Positions 1 through 8,905 of a DNA stretch of 64,000 nucleotides are shown here, in pieces. The stretch covers positions 1 through 64,000 of the forward strand of contig JAURVB010014925.1 in NCBI GenBank assembly GCA_033002965.1, written 5' to 3'. The notes under the pieces were generated by a model. The model ran no database searches, was not told where the DNA came from, and worked only from the letters and a program-made list of their open reading frames with translations. Origin of the DNA: Piper betle. Taxonomy: Eukaryota > Streptophyta > Magnoliopsida > Piperales > Piperaceae. The translations under genes and the position numbers were made by a program. How positions within the stretch are numbered: position 1 is the stretch's first letter; each line of letters begins with the position of its first letter.

Positions 1-34
1 CCTGGTTGAGAGTAAACCGGATTGGGGTGTTACA
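1..34 (+). mobile_element. 3' end of the 5' LTR of element E
   Basis: The bases match 8757-8790 with few differences and end in TGTTACA, the expected LTR terminus. The rest of this LTR lies to the left of the window. Confidence 0.75.
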
Positions 35-116
35 TATGCACAGTTTGGTTTCCAAGGGGATGGCTAAGGAATTAGGGCTGAAGAGTTGAATCAACACTAG
101 AAGGATAAAGGAAGCT

Positions 117-700
117 AACTCTCAAGCAAGACGTGGGAAGGAATTTACAAGAATGTCAGAGTTTGCTTGGGGGAGTATGAAGGCCGAATGGATCTCATGG
201 TTATTGAGATGGATGATTTTAATTTGATATCATCAGCCATAGGAGTGTTTGGGAGTATGGATGCGTAATGGAGCACAGAGTATACGCATCATTACAGGGG
301 AATTCGAGGATGAAACTAGAGTATGCTGGGATTTAGTGCAGAATTCCACATTTGCTCACCGTCAACCCTAAGACATCACTTGGGAGGAATTCAGAGCAGA
401 ATTCGATGGAAAGTACTTTCCTCCAAGTATCAGGAAGAGGAAAGAGCGGGAATTCCAAACCTTGAGGCAATGACCGATGACTGTGGTGCAATACCAGACC
501 AAGTTTAGAGCTCTGGAGAGATTCACACCAGATTTCGTCCCCACCAATGGAAGAATGATAGAATGATTTTATGAAGGCCCCCATCATGAGATCAGGATGG
601 CCTATTTGTATAGGAAGTTTGCTACCTTTGGTGATGTTGTGAGAGCTGCAAGCTAGGCAGAATGAGTTATAGCTGCTAGACCTCACTGAGATTTTTGCAA
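117..700 (+). pseudogene. gag: Gag capsid region of element E, broken
   Basis: Translation in shifting frames gives a retrotransposon Gag (capsid) pattern. The clearest part is around 376-470, reading ITWEEFRAEFDGKYFPPS and then a KRKEREF stretch, which resembles the plant gypsy Gag core (a W..F...F..KYFP pattern followed by a K..EF..L segment). A later stretch reads TKFRALERFTPDFVPT. Several stops and frame changes interrupt it. Gag would form the virus-like particle that packages element RNA. The start of gag is not identifiable because the leader after the 5' LTR is lost. Confidence 0.7.
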
Positions 701-1171
701 GAAGAAGCAACATCCAAGGCTGTATTAGTCAGAGCAGTTAGCACAACAGAGATGTCGAATAGATGCACCAGTTGCCATGAGGCTATGGACGGCCTAGTCC
801 AGGGATACAGAGCACCTTTTTATCCGAATTGCCAATGTCATCGTAGTGGTGAATGCAAAGTAAGCACGAATGTTTGTTATAGTTGTTGTCAGCAAGGACA
901 TCGAGCTGCAGACTGCAAAGTAGGCACTAGGTTATGTTATAGTTGTGGTCAACCAGTGCATAAAGCCACAACTTGTCTAACGGGCCAAACCCAACAGTTG
1001 ACACTCCCAGCACCTCACCAGAGACTTGGCACTCCTAGCTCCCTAGTAGCAACAATAACAGAGAGGCCAACAAGGCCAAGGTCAAGGCCAGAGAGATGGG
1101 GACCAACAACCACTGAGACAGCAGCAGAGGGGATAGAACCAAAGAGGGTACATGGCTACAGGGCAAGCTAG
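695..1171 (+). pseudogene. gag: Gag nucleocapsid with CCHC zinc knuckles, element E
   Basis: This frame is open for 158 codons. It holds two CX2CX4HX4C zinc knuckles, CYSCCQQGHRAADC and CYSCGQPVHKATTC, spaced 22 residues apart. Upstream cysteine-rich stretches around residues 23-52 look like partial knuckles. CCHC knuckles in Gag bind element RNA during packaging. The frame continues into a serine/proline/arginine-rich linker and then stops, after which the protease lies in another frame. The upstream methionine is internal to the original Gag, so this is the C-terminal part of Gag rather than a separate gene. Confidence 0.85.
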
Positions 1172-1204
1172 ACAACATAGGGGTAGACAATAGACACCGC
1201 TAGC

Positions 1205-1637
1205 TCAGAATTAGGTTGCACCACCAGCAGCATTTTCTACCCTAGCACAACAGCAGCCAGTGAGGACATATGCAGCCATTGTGGTAGAGGCAGTTGAGGA
1301 TATGATAGTCCTGACAGGTACACTCTCAATAGGCTTTATACCTACACGAGTCTTACTTGATTCTGGCTGCATGCACTCATTTATTTCGTACAAACACAAA
1401 ACTCACTATTAGTGTCCACTCCAGCCGATAGTGTGATGCCTACAGGTCCCTGTTGATTTGATATTGTTCAGGCTACAAGAATTTGATGTGATATTTGGAA
1501 TTAACTCGATGTCCAAGCAAGAAGCCTTAATTAATTGCCAGAGAAAGATGGTAACTTTCCGCCACAAAAGATGTCACTTTCTCTTCCAGGGTTAGCGCAG
1601 AGATAGAGAACAAGGGTGGATATCCTATGAGATTGGA
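1205..1637 (+). pseudogene. Aspartic protease region of element E, broken
   Basis: Near 1345-1390 the translation reads LLDSGCMHSFIS, the active-site pattern of the retropepsin-like protease of Ty3/gypsy elements (hydrophobic-hydrophobic-D-S/T-G). It is followed by further protease-like text (FDVIFGINSMSKQEALINC). A stop at about 1409 and frame breaks near 1437 and 1600 disable it. In an intact element this enzyme would cut the Gag-Pol polyprotein. Confidence 0.75.
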
Positions 1638-2038
1638 GTGAGACTGCTAGACAAAGGCAGTGAACTTGTAATGGCAGCGTTAGTTTTGGCTGAGCAGAGA
1701 GGTTCAGTGGACATGCTGAGCATTGAGGAGATTCCAGTGGTTAGAGAAGTCACTGACGTATTCCCAGAGGAGATTGCTCGATTGATGCCAGACAGAGAGG
1801 TAGACCTTTCCATCGAGCTGATGTCTGGAACAACACCAATTTCTAGAACTCCGTATAGCATGGCACCTCTTGAGCTCAAGGAACAATTACATACACTTTT
1901 AGATCAAGGATTCATTAGATAGAGTGTTTCCCCATGGGGTGCACCAGTGTTATTCGTGAGGAAGAAGGATAGAAGCATGCATTTATGCATCGATTACAGG
2001 ATGCAAAACCATGTGATGATTAGCAATAGATACCCTCT
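1638..2038 (+). pseudogene. pol: Reverse transcriptase, N-terminal part, element E
   Basis: The reading frame shows the standard approach to a gypsy RT: IPVVREVTDVFPEEI, then DREVDLSIELMSGTTPISRT and YSMAPLELKEQLHTLLDQGF. After a stop at 1921-1923 it continues with [24 protein letters not shown] and ends at RYPL. The last bases before 2039 are CCTCT. Solo LTR G begins there, and the RT resumes at 3228 with VDDL. The split falls early in the polymerase domain, before the catalytic FVDD motif. RT copies element RNA into DNA; this copy is dead. Confidence 0.88.
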
Positions 2039-3222
2039 TGTTTATGTGTTTAAAGTATACAATATTTACCCATATTTTTAATATAATTTTGTACTTCCCA
2101 GAAGGTGATATTTCTCGTTATATTCTAGTTAATTAATATTTTATAAGATATGCTTAATTTTGGAGTTTTGATGCTGAAAAAGATGAAACAAATTAAGCTT
2201 AGGATTTTTGGTCAGAGCATTGGGCCCCACCCATTGATGGCTATAATTTATGGTGTTGACAAAGCTAGATGAGGATGACTATACATAGCTTTGTCGCCGT
2301 TGTCAGGGAGTTGGAAACTTCATCGGACATCATAATTAATTAGCCCACATCGAGTTGTGGAATCCTTCCTTGATTTCTTGTATCTCTTGGGTATCTCATC
2401 TTCTATATAAAAGGGTGGTCATATGTTATTTGAGATATCTCAACTCTTGGCTTGGGAGTTTAGTGAAGAAATAGTTCTAGTTTTTATAATTATTTTCTTT
2501 TAATAATGAAACTAGTTTCTTCTTTATATTGTCTTCTATTTTTATTATGGAGTAATCATTTACTTCATTCTAGAGAAGAAGGGAACTTAACATGGTTTAA
2601 TTGAATTCATTTCAACCACTTACTCTTTTATTCAATCACATTGTTTGAATTATCATGTTCTTAATGCTAAGAGTAGATTGATCGCCTATTTCTTAGTTCA
2701 TGAGGTTTACTTAGATTTCAAGAGAAATTAATTAGATTAGTCATTGATAATTTATCATACAACATTCTTTTGACTTGTTTGTCATTATGATCGGGAGATA
2801 CATAACACTGTATGCGATTGTAAGAAAATCTTAATGTGTTATTTTGATGATTAATCAATTATTACCGGAAGGTAAAAATTGAGGCAAACTAATAAAATCA
2901 TGAAGGAGTAGGGGCCACCATATCATATAATTATCCTAGATAGACAATCTGAGGGAATAAAAGATAAGAGTAAGATGTGATGAAGATTAAATTAATGTCA
3001 AGGGAAATTTGACTTTAGAACGAGTTTTATCATTTTAACTTCTCCTTTAATTTAAAGTTATTATTAAGATTTAGTTAAGTCGATTGTATTTGTTTATTCT
3101 TCATTTCATTTTCTTTAATTAATTTAAGAAAATTCATCTCTCTGTTGAATGATACTCGAATTCATCATTATATTACTTATTTTGACCATGTATACTTGCA
3201 TGTCATTGAAATTATTCGAACA
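2039..3222 (+). mobile_element. Solo LTR, family G, in the RT of element E
   Basis: The insertion begins TGTTTATGTG and ends TTCGAACA, so it has TG...CA termini. It is flanked by a perfect 5-bp duplication, CCTCT at 2034-2038 and 3223-3227. It interrupts a recognisable RT reading frame exactly at these points. The interior is AT-rich, has no coding region, and contains a TATA-like box at 2403-2414 followed by a likely 5' untranslated stretch. A second copy lies on the minus strand at 57416-58568. One LTR with a target duplication and no internal region is the usual result of LTR-LTR recombination. Confidence 0.88.
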
Positions 3223-3227
3223 CCTCT

Positions 3228-3775
3228 TCCTCTCGTTGATGACCTACAACAGTCGTCTTCTAGAAGATTGATTTGAGGTCTGGATACTACCAGTTGTAGA
3301 TTAGAGCAGAAGACATTCCAAAGACTGCATTCAGGACTAGATATAGACAGTACAAGTTTTTGGTCATGCCTTTTGGATTGACCAATGCTCTTGTAGCATT
3401 TATGGACTTCATGAACAGAGTGTTTAGTCCACATTTGAACCAGTTTGTGATCGTATTTGTAGACGACATACTAGTATACATTTCGTTGAGGAAAGAGCAT
3501 GAGCAACATTTGAAGATAGTGTTGTAGACGCTAAGAGAACATAGATTGTACGGGAAGTTTTCAAAGTGTAGTTTTTGGCTATCAGAGGTGAACTTCTTGG
3601 CCATATCATCTCAGCAGACCCAACAAATATGAAACCAGTAGTACAGTGGGAACAGGTAAAGACACCTATGGAAGTTTGGAGTTTCCGAGGCCTAGCTGGG
3701 TACTACAAACGATTTATTCAGGGGATTCTCTTCCATAGCAACCCCTCTTACACTGCTAACTAAGAAGGAGGAATG
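3228..3775 (+). pseudogene. pol: Reverse transcriptase, C-terminal part, element E
   Basis: After the G insertion the RT resumes. In shifting frames one reads [20 protein letters not shown] and then [10 protein letters not shown] at about 3450-3477. FVDD is the gypsy version of the catalytic YxDD motif, so both catalytic aspartates survive. Next come [34 protein letters not shown] and [13 protein letters not shown], all normal RT landmarks. Several stops and at least two frame changes (around 3525 and 3740) break the frame. Confidence 0.88.
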
Positions 3776-4240
3776 GTTCAAATGGACGGAGGAATGTGAG
3801 CAGAGTTTCAAGATGCTGAAGGAAAGATTGACTTTGGTGCCTATCCTCATATTTCCTGAGGGACACAAGGATCTTGTAGTTTATACATATGCCTCCGGAA
3901 TTGGACTAGGTTGTGTTGTGATGCAGAAGGATAAGGTTATAGCCTATGCATCTCGCCAGCTCAAGGTTCATGAGCATAACTATCCTACACATGACCTGGA
4001 GCTTGCAACAGTTTTATTCACACTCAGAATATTAAGGCACTACTTGTATGGAATATCTTTCATACTTTTGACTGATCATTCGTGTCTGAAATATATCTTA
4101 ACATAGAAGGATTTGCAATAGCAGACAGAGTAGATGGTTAAAGATGTTAGCAAATTATCAGATTGACATAGCGTACCATGAGGGCTAAGCGAATGTGGTA
4201 GCAGATGCGTTGAGTAGGAAGCCAGGAGTTTTGTACTCTG
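3776..4240 (+). pseudogene. pol: RNase H domain of element E
   Basis: The frame at 3813-4106 reads [16 protein letters not shown], then [45 protein letters not shown], and [12 protein letters not shown]. This is the Ty3/gypsy RNase H. The first catalytic aspartate, normally in Y(S/T)DAS, is replaced by tyrosine (YTYAS), so the domain would be inactive even without the stops. The histidine-rich link to integrase (YHEG.ANVVADALSRK) follows around 4170-4222 in a second frame. The domain normally degrades the RNA strand of the RNA-DNA hybrid. Confidence 0.85.
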
Positions 4241-5340
4241 CAAGGTTGGTAGCAGTGTCAGTGGCTCAGTATACTACGGGCTAGAGACAATTGGTTGGAA
4301 TGATGGCATGACTGACCATTCAGCCAAGTGTACTTAGTAGATCAGGATTGCACAGGAAGTAGATCCACAATTGAAGCAGTGGTTGGAATAGGGAACACAT
4401 CAAGAATTAGCTAGAGATGCCGATGGGTTAGTTAGACTGAGAGGTTGATTCTTTGTTCCAAATATTCCAGAGTGTCTCAAATTTCGAAGTACAATTCTTC
4501 ACGAAGCTCACACGTTGAGATGCTTAGTGCATCCAGGTGGAGTGAAGATGTACCACGATGTCCGATGAACATATTGGTGGCTAGAAATGAAGAGGGAGGT
4601 ATACGATGCAGTTGCCAATTGTTTGGTGTGCTAACAAGTAAAAGTCAAGCACGCACAATGAGGTGGAATGCTACAGCCATTGGAAAGCCCAGAGTGGAAG
4701 TGGGAAAGCATAGCATACAACTTTGTAGTTGGTTTACATAGGACCCACCTATAGAAGGACACAATCTGGGTCATAGTAGATTGACTCACAAAGAGTGTAC
4801 ACTTCATACAAATAAGGATGTATTACCCACTAACGACTTTGGCCATGCTATACTGAGACTAGATAGTCAGGCTACATGGAGTGCCACGGGAGATTATATC
4901 AAACAGGAATCTGAAGTTCACGTCTCAAATTTGAAAAGCTTTTCGAGGCAGCTGTGGGCACTGAATTAAGATTCAGTACAACCTTTCACCCTCAGACAGA
5001 TGGGCAGACTTAGAGAACCATATAGATCCTAGAGGATTAGCTTTGAGCATGTATTTTGGATTTCGGAGGAAGTTAAGAAGAGCACTTACCACTAGTGGAG
5101 TTCTCCTACAACAACAACTATCATGCCATGATAGGCATGACATCATTCGAGGAACTATACAATAGACCAGGTCGATCCCCAGTGTGTTGGGTACAGGGCA
5201 GCAAGCCAATAGTAATTGGGTTAGAGATGATCCAGCAGACACAGGAAGTGCTAATGCAGATCAGGGAGAGGATGAGGTCAGCTCAAGACAGGCTAGAAAA
5301 ATTATGTTGATCAGCACAGACGTGAGGTTCATTTCGCATT
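4241..5340 (+). pseudogene. pol: Integrase of element E, broken
   Basis: Fragments in several frames match a gypsy integrase. A zinc-finger remnant (HPGGVKMYHDV, followed by NCLVC) lies at about 4530-4635. A core remnant (EWKWESIAYNFVVGL and KDTIWVIVD) lies at about 4690-4780. The FSTTFHPQTDGQT motif that precedes the catalytic glutamate sits near 4968-5010. The frame at 5095-5310 (MEFSYNNNYHAMIGMTSFEE, then LYNRPGRSPVCW) is the end of the core. The first catalytic aspartate appears replaced (AYNF for MDF). Many stops make it non-functional. Integrase would insert the DNA copy into the genome. Confidence 0.82.
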
Positions 5341-5713
5341 AGTAGATCACGTTCTCTTGAAGGTCTCTTCGACTAAGGGAAACACGAGATTCTGGACATG
5401 AGGGAAACTCATTCTGCAATATATTGGACCATTTGATGTGATCGAGCGCATTGAACCAGTGGCTTACAAATTAGCATTGCTGCCTTACCTAAGAGCTGTG
5501 CGTAATGTCTTCCATGCGTCAATGCTGAAGAAATACAATACAGATAACTCTCATGTTGTCAGTTTTAGAGAGATAGAGCTACAACCAAACCTGACGTATC
5601 CAGAAGAGGCAGTTCAATGTACGAGTGCAATGGACTCAAAGAGGAGTTGAAGAATCTACATGGGAACATGAAGATGAGATGAAGAAGCGATACCCAAAGA
5701 TAATCAAGCAACC
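5341..5713 (+). pseudogene. pol: Integrase C-terminus and chromodomain-like tail, element E
   Basis: The reading frame gives GPFDVIERIEPVAYKLALLP, then AVRNVFHASMLKKY and IELQPNLTYPEEAVQ. After a frameshift it reads GVEESTWEHEDEMKKRYPKI. The last part matches the usual end of a chromovirus chromodomain (V.EATWE.E..M...YP). In chromoviruses this module can direct insertion to marked chromatin. The coding end lies only about 10 bp before the LTR, so the usual 3' untranslated stretch and polypurine tract have been lost here. Confidence 0.8.
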
Positions 5714-7488
5714 TGTAAAACCCACGACTCGAGTCAGAGTTTTATAGTCATTAGCCGGTCGATTTGACCGTGGTTCGAGTCGGTTCAACTTTTAGAACAT
5801 GTGTACGGGGCCGAGGCTGACTGTGTGCATGTGCTATGAGGGTTCATGTATACCCAAGTGTCGATGATAGCATCAGATACGCATCAGTAGACTAAGTTAT
5901 CAGTAGATATGAGAGTATATAGTTGAAATTTTTATTTTTTTTCATATTGTGACCGTAGAATTAGTTTAGGCCGAATAACGCATTAGGACGCGTTAGGTGG
6001 TATTCGGGTGGGTTATTAGTTATACAACATGTCATTTGGATGTTGTGGTGTTTTATTTGATTTTGTGGGATTTTTCCTAATTTTTCAGGATTTTTCTAGG
6101 ATTTATTCCGAGTCGGTTATCATTCTTGACTCGAGCCGGTCGAGTCAAGTCTTATTTACAACTTTGACACCGCCCCATACTTCCCATCCTCTTGCCCGAC
6201 ACTTCCCTTCACCGCCCAAACCCTAGCCACTGCCCTCGACTTTTGCACCGTCATCGACGCTACCTCGCCGCCGATTGATGCTGCCCAGCCCGGCCGTGCA
6301 GTCGCCTTGCCGCCTCGACCACGCCTAGCCACCGTCCAGCAGTCGCGACGCCGGAAATCGCCCTCGATTTTCTGCCATTCCCGACGCGATTCTGCCGCCG
6401 TCTACGCCGGACCGCCGCCTGCCATGGACGTCGAAGCTTCTCCCTCGACTTCCCCTACCTTTCCCCCTTGCCTAGCGCCGCCGTCGAGGCCGTGCCGTGG
6501 GTCTGATTGGAGCGATCGACCGCCCCGGGCACACTCGACGCTCACCGTCGGTGGCCATCGCCGCCACGGCTGCCCTTGTTGTCACCACCATTGGGTCCAG
6601 CTCACCGAGACGGTGCTAACCCTTACCTCCGATTGCCCCGCCGGAGCAGTTGCCGGAAAACCACCGGAACTGCCGGAAAGCCGCCGGCACAGTCGCCGGA
6701 AAACCGCCGACTCGCCTTCACCGCCTTCGTCCGTCGGCACCGATTTCAGCGCCGATCGCGAGGTGGTTCTTCCTTCTTTTTTAGAATTATTACATACATG
6801 TTGTGGTCATGGTAGCATATTAGAATTAATTTTATTAACTTCATGATTTTAGTTTAATTAACCGTGAATTATGATAAACATGTGATGATTAGCGTAGATT
6901 GTGTTGTGTGATGTAAATGCTCACTAATGAAATTGTTAGTAAACCATGGAATAGTTAATTAAATGCTTGTTAACGAGTTAAATTATGAATTTGCACGAAT
7001 TAGGTTTTTGCATGCTAGTATTAAGTTAAATGGATTAAATTGATTAAACCATTGTCACCTAATTAGAATAGGTATGCTTTGAAATTGGAATTAAAAGTGC
7101 TAGGTAATAAGTAACATATGAAATGATAAAATTATTAACTTGCTTGACAATTAGAGATGTAGGGTAATTGTCGAGATGATTGTCATGTTTGATTAGATGA
7201 TTGTATGCATGTGGATATATTAGTTATATAGGCGTGCATCATATATGTATGGGCATTAGTAAATAGTTATGTTCATGTAGGTTCGTTGCAGGAGCTCGCC
7301 GTCTAGGCACGAGACTGCGCTTGGAGCTTCTGACAGGTCCGTTAGGACACGCTTCTCAGGTTTTATCGCTCTACTCTATCGGTGATTTGATTTATTGATT
7401 GTAGGACGTGTCAGGTGGATGATTTATTGGACCCCACCTAACACGGGTCATCTGATCGATTGTTTTCGGAATTAATAACCCTCGAGGA

Positions 7489-7502
7489 TGAGATCCCTCG
7501 AG
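7489..7502 (+). promoter_or_regulatory. Paired CCTCGAGG inverted module upstream of the TATA box
   Basis: The core CCTCGAGG is itself palindromic and is repeated about 8 nt downstream as CCTCGAG at 7496-7502 or shortly after. The same pair is found in other LTRs at 17900-17923, 22218-22241, 24198-24221, 32899-32922 and 62449-62462, and in decayed form at 9964, 35768, 53408 and 55590. It always lies upstream of the TATA box. It could be a binding site or a stem; the sequence alone does not decide. Confidence 0.5.
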
Positions 7503-7570
7503 CTTGTTTTCGAAAATAAGATCCACCTCAAGTTGCCTTCGGGCCTATTATAATAAATCCCGACCCAGCC

Positions 7571-7580
7571 CTATAAATAG
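7571..7580 (+). promoter_or_regulatory. TATA box of the E LTR
   Basis: CTATAAATAG lies about 70 bp downstream of the CCTCGAGG module and just before the conserved TTTTCAGTGAGAC segment. The same arrangement recurs in the A and B LTRs, for example 17990-17999 on the plus strand. It would make the U3 part about 1.9 kb and R plus U5 about 1.2 kb. Confidence 0.7.
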
Positions 7581-8030
7581 TTTTATCGAGTTTTCAGTGA
7601 GACAAGAGAAGATGAGTCGACTGCACGTACCATGAGCGGATGTCGTGCCAGTCAAAGCGGGCTCTGGATTAGTGCCAGCGGACTGTTCCATTCCCGAGGG
7701 ATCCTGACAACTCCGCGTTTGAGTTCCTCACACTCGGAGGACGTGGAGGTTTACGGGTACTGTTTAGTACAGCGCATGTCCGGACTTGTGGTTCAAAGGG
7801 TACTAAAGGCGACTGCCTGAGAGTGCTCGGTCTACGTGCTCAAGGCCAGGAGTAATATGGAGGTTCGAAGAGGGCTTAGGATAAAAGTTTTACGTGAAGT
7901 ACTGAAGAAGAAGTGTCGTGAGCGGCACAGTACCAGATAGATCGGGATGCTGTTGAGTCAGCTGCTCGACGGCTCCTCTGTAGTTGCCCTTATGAGAGTT
8001 CTTGAGGAAGATATATGATGGTTTGCTTTC

Positions 8031-8050
8031 CATGAGAGTTTGCTCTCATG
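8031..8050 (+). other. Stem-loop 1 in the LTR leader (E copy)
   Basis: CATGAGAG and CTCTCATG form a perfect 8-bp stem around a TTTG loop. Equivalent stems occur at 18461-18478, 21664-21683, 23640-23659, 32345-32364, 35211-35232 and 63880-63897. The 35211 copy (family B) has ACAGGAGAG paired with CTCTCCTGT, a 9-bp stem in which changed bases are compensated on the other arm. Confidence 0.65.
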
Positions 8051-8079
8051 TTCCAGTTTGATATTAGTTATTTCTGGAC

Positions 8080-8097
8080 CAGTGACACCCGTTGCTG
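8080..8097 (+). other. Stem-loop 2 in the LTR leader (E copy)
   Basis: CAGTGAC and GTTGCTG can pair with two G-U wobbles around an ACCC loop, about 30 nt after stem-loop 1. In A copies the stem is perfect (CAGTAAC with GTTACTG at 18513-18530). In the B copy near 35163-35182 one position is a wobble in the sense RNA. Confidence 0.5.
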
Positions 8098-8790
8098 ACG
8101 TTTTTCTACTATATGTAGGTGAGAATGATGAATGGCGTATGCCGGCCTTGACGAAGGAGTAGCGCTTGCATTGCACACACATACCTAGTGCCGCGCCGAC
8201 TTTTGCGTAAGATGTGATGTGATTGGCTTTTGTAGTAGATTTACATATTGGTATTTATGCATGTGTTTGTGAGACTTGTATGCCATGTTTTAGAAATGCG
8301 TGGAAATGTTTTGAGAAAAGCTCTAATGATGTGCTATGCTGAAATGAAAAGGAACCAAATGAGCTGAGTATGAGATTGCAGGTGGGCTAGACCCAATTAC
8401 AGTATGTGTGGATGATTTGAAGTCTATTGTGATATAAATTATTGTTTTATATATATACTATATTGTGTCGTATTTTAACAGGTCGTCCCCTTATTGCACT
8501 TTTAGGGGAGGTTCTGTCCGTTTTATTCCAGGTTTTATGAATTTTGTTGCTATTTTAATTATTTTGGTGTGTGGTTATTATCATGACATTCACGTAGTAT
8601 CCTGTTAGGGTTTTGCATCTCATTCATATATTGTTTGCGCATTAGCGGCGTGCTCCATCTTGAGACGTCGAGAGGGTTATGTCGTAGCCGTTTAGGTTTT
8701 GGGTCAGCCAACTTAATCGGTTTACGAGTAGTTCGATCCTTTGTAACAGTTCTGGTCCGGGTTGAGAGTAAACTGGATTGGGGTGTTACG

Positions 8791-8905
8791 CAACCAGCTT
8801 CACAACCAGGTACGTTATTAGAGAGTATTTTCTTTAGATTATGGATGAGTTTGAAACTTCCTTGGTTAAACTTTTGAGGACGAAATTTTCCTAAGGAGGG
8901 AAGGT
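8791..8905 (+). mobile_element. Last 115 bp of a family B internal region, with polypurine tract
   Basis: The piece ends with TTTTGAGGACGAAATTTTCC, and then AAGGAGGGAAGG (8893-8904) lies immediately before a TGTAAAACCC LTR start. This is the standard 3' end of a plant chromovirus internal region, where the purine tract primes plus-strand DNA. Its left side is cut by the end of the E LTR, which suggests that E inserted into a B element here. Confidence 0.75.

Larger units (their letters stand above)
1..8790 (+). mobile_element. Decayed Ty3/gypsy chromovirus, family E
   Basis: The element spans the tail of a 5' LTR (1-34), an internal region (35-5713) and a 3' LTR (5714-8790). The 5' tail matches the last bases of the 3' LTR, including a shared GGGGTGTTAC end. 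The internal order is gag, zinc knuckles, protease, RT, RNase H, integrase, chromodomain-like tail, which is the Ty3/gypsy chromovirus order. Stops and frameshifts occur in nearly every domain, so it is not coding-competent. No tRNA-Met primer site follows position 34, so the leader is lost. A solo LTR of another family splits the RT. The right end abuts a 115-bp piece of family B interior, so E probably inserted into B. Confidence 0.85.
5714..8790 (+). mobile_element. 3' LTR of element E, 3.1 kb
   Basis: The LTR starts TGTAAAACCC and ends GGGGTGTTACG (terminal CA decayed to CG). It has a layout shared with families A and B. First comes a palindromic terminus, then a GC-rich segment (about 6165-6760) with short GCCGGAAAACC-type repeats near 6650-6710. 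An AT-rich stretch follows, then a CCTCGAGG module (7489-7502), a TATA box (7571-7580) and a conserved downstream leader with stem-loops (8031-8097). The open frames in the GC-rich part (6307-6846 and overlapping frames) have low-complexity proline/arginine content and match nothing I know, so I do not call them genes. Confidence 0.85.

Noticed and set aside
8031..8050. Bacterial-type terminator
   Set aside because: No T run follows, and the context is a plant LTR leader.
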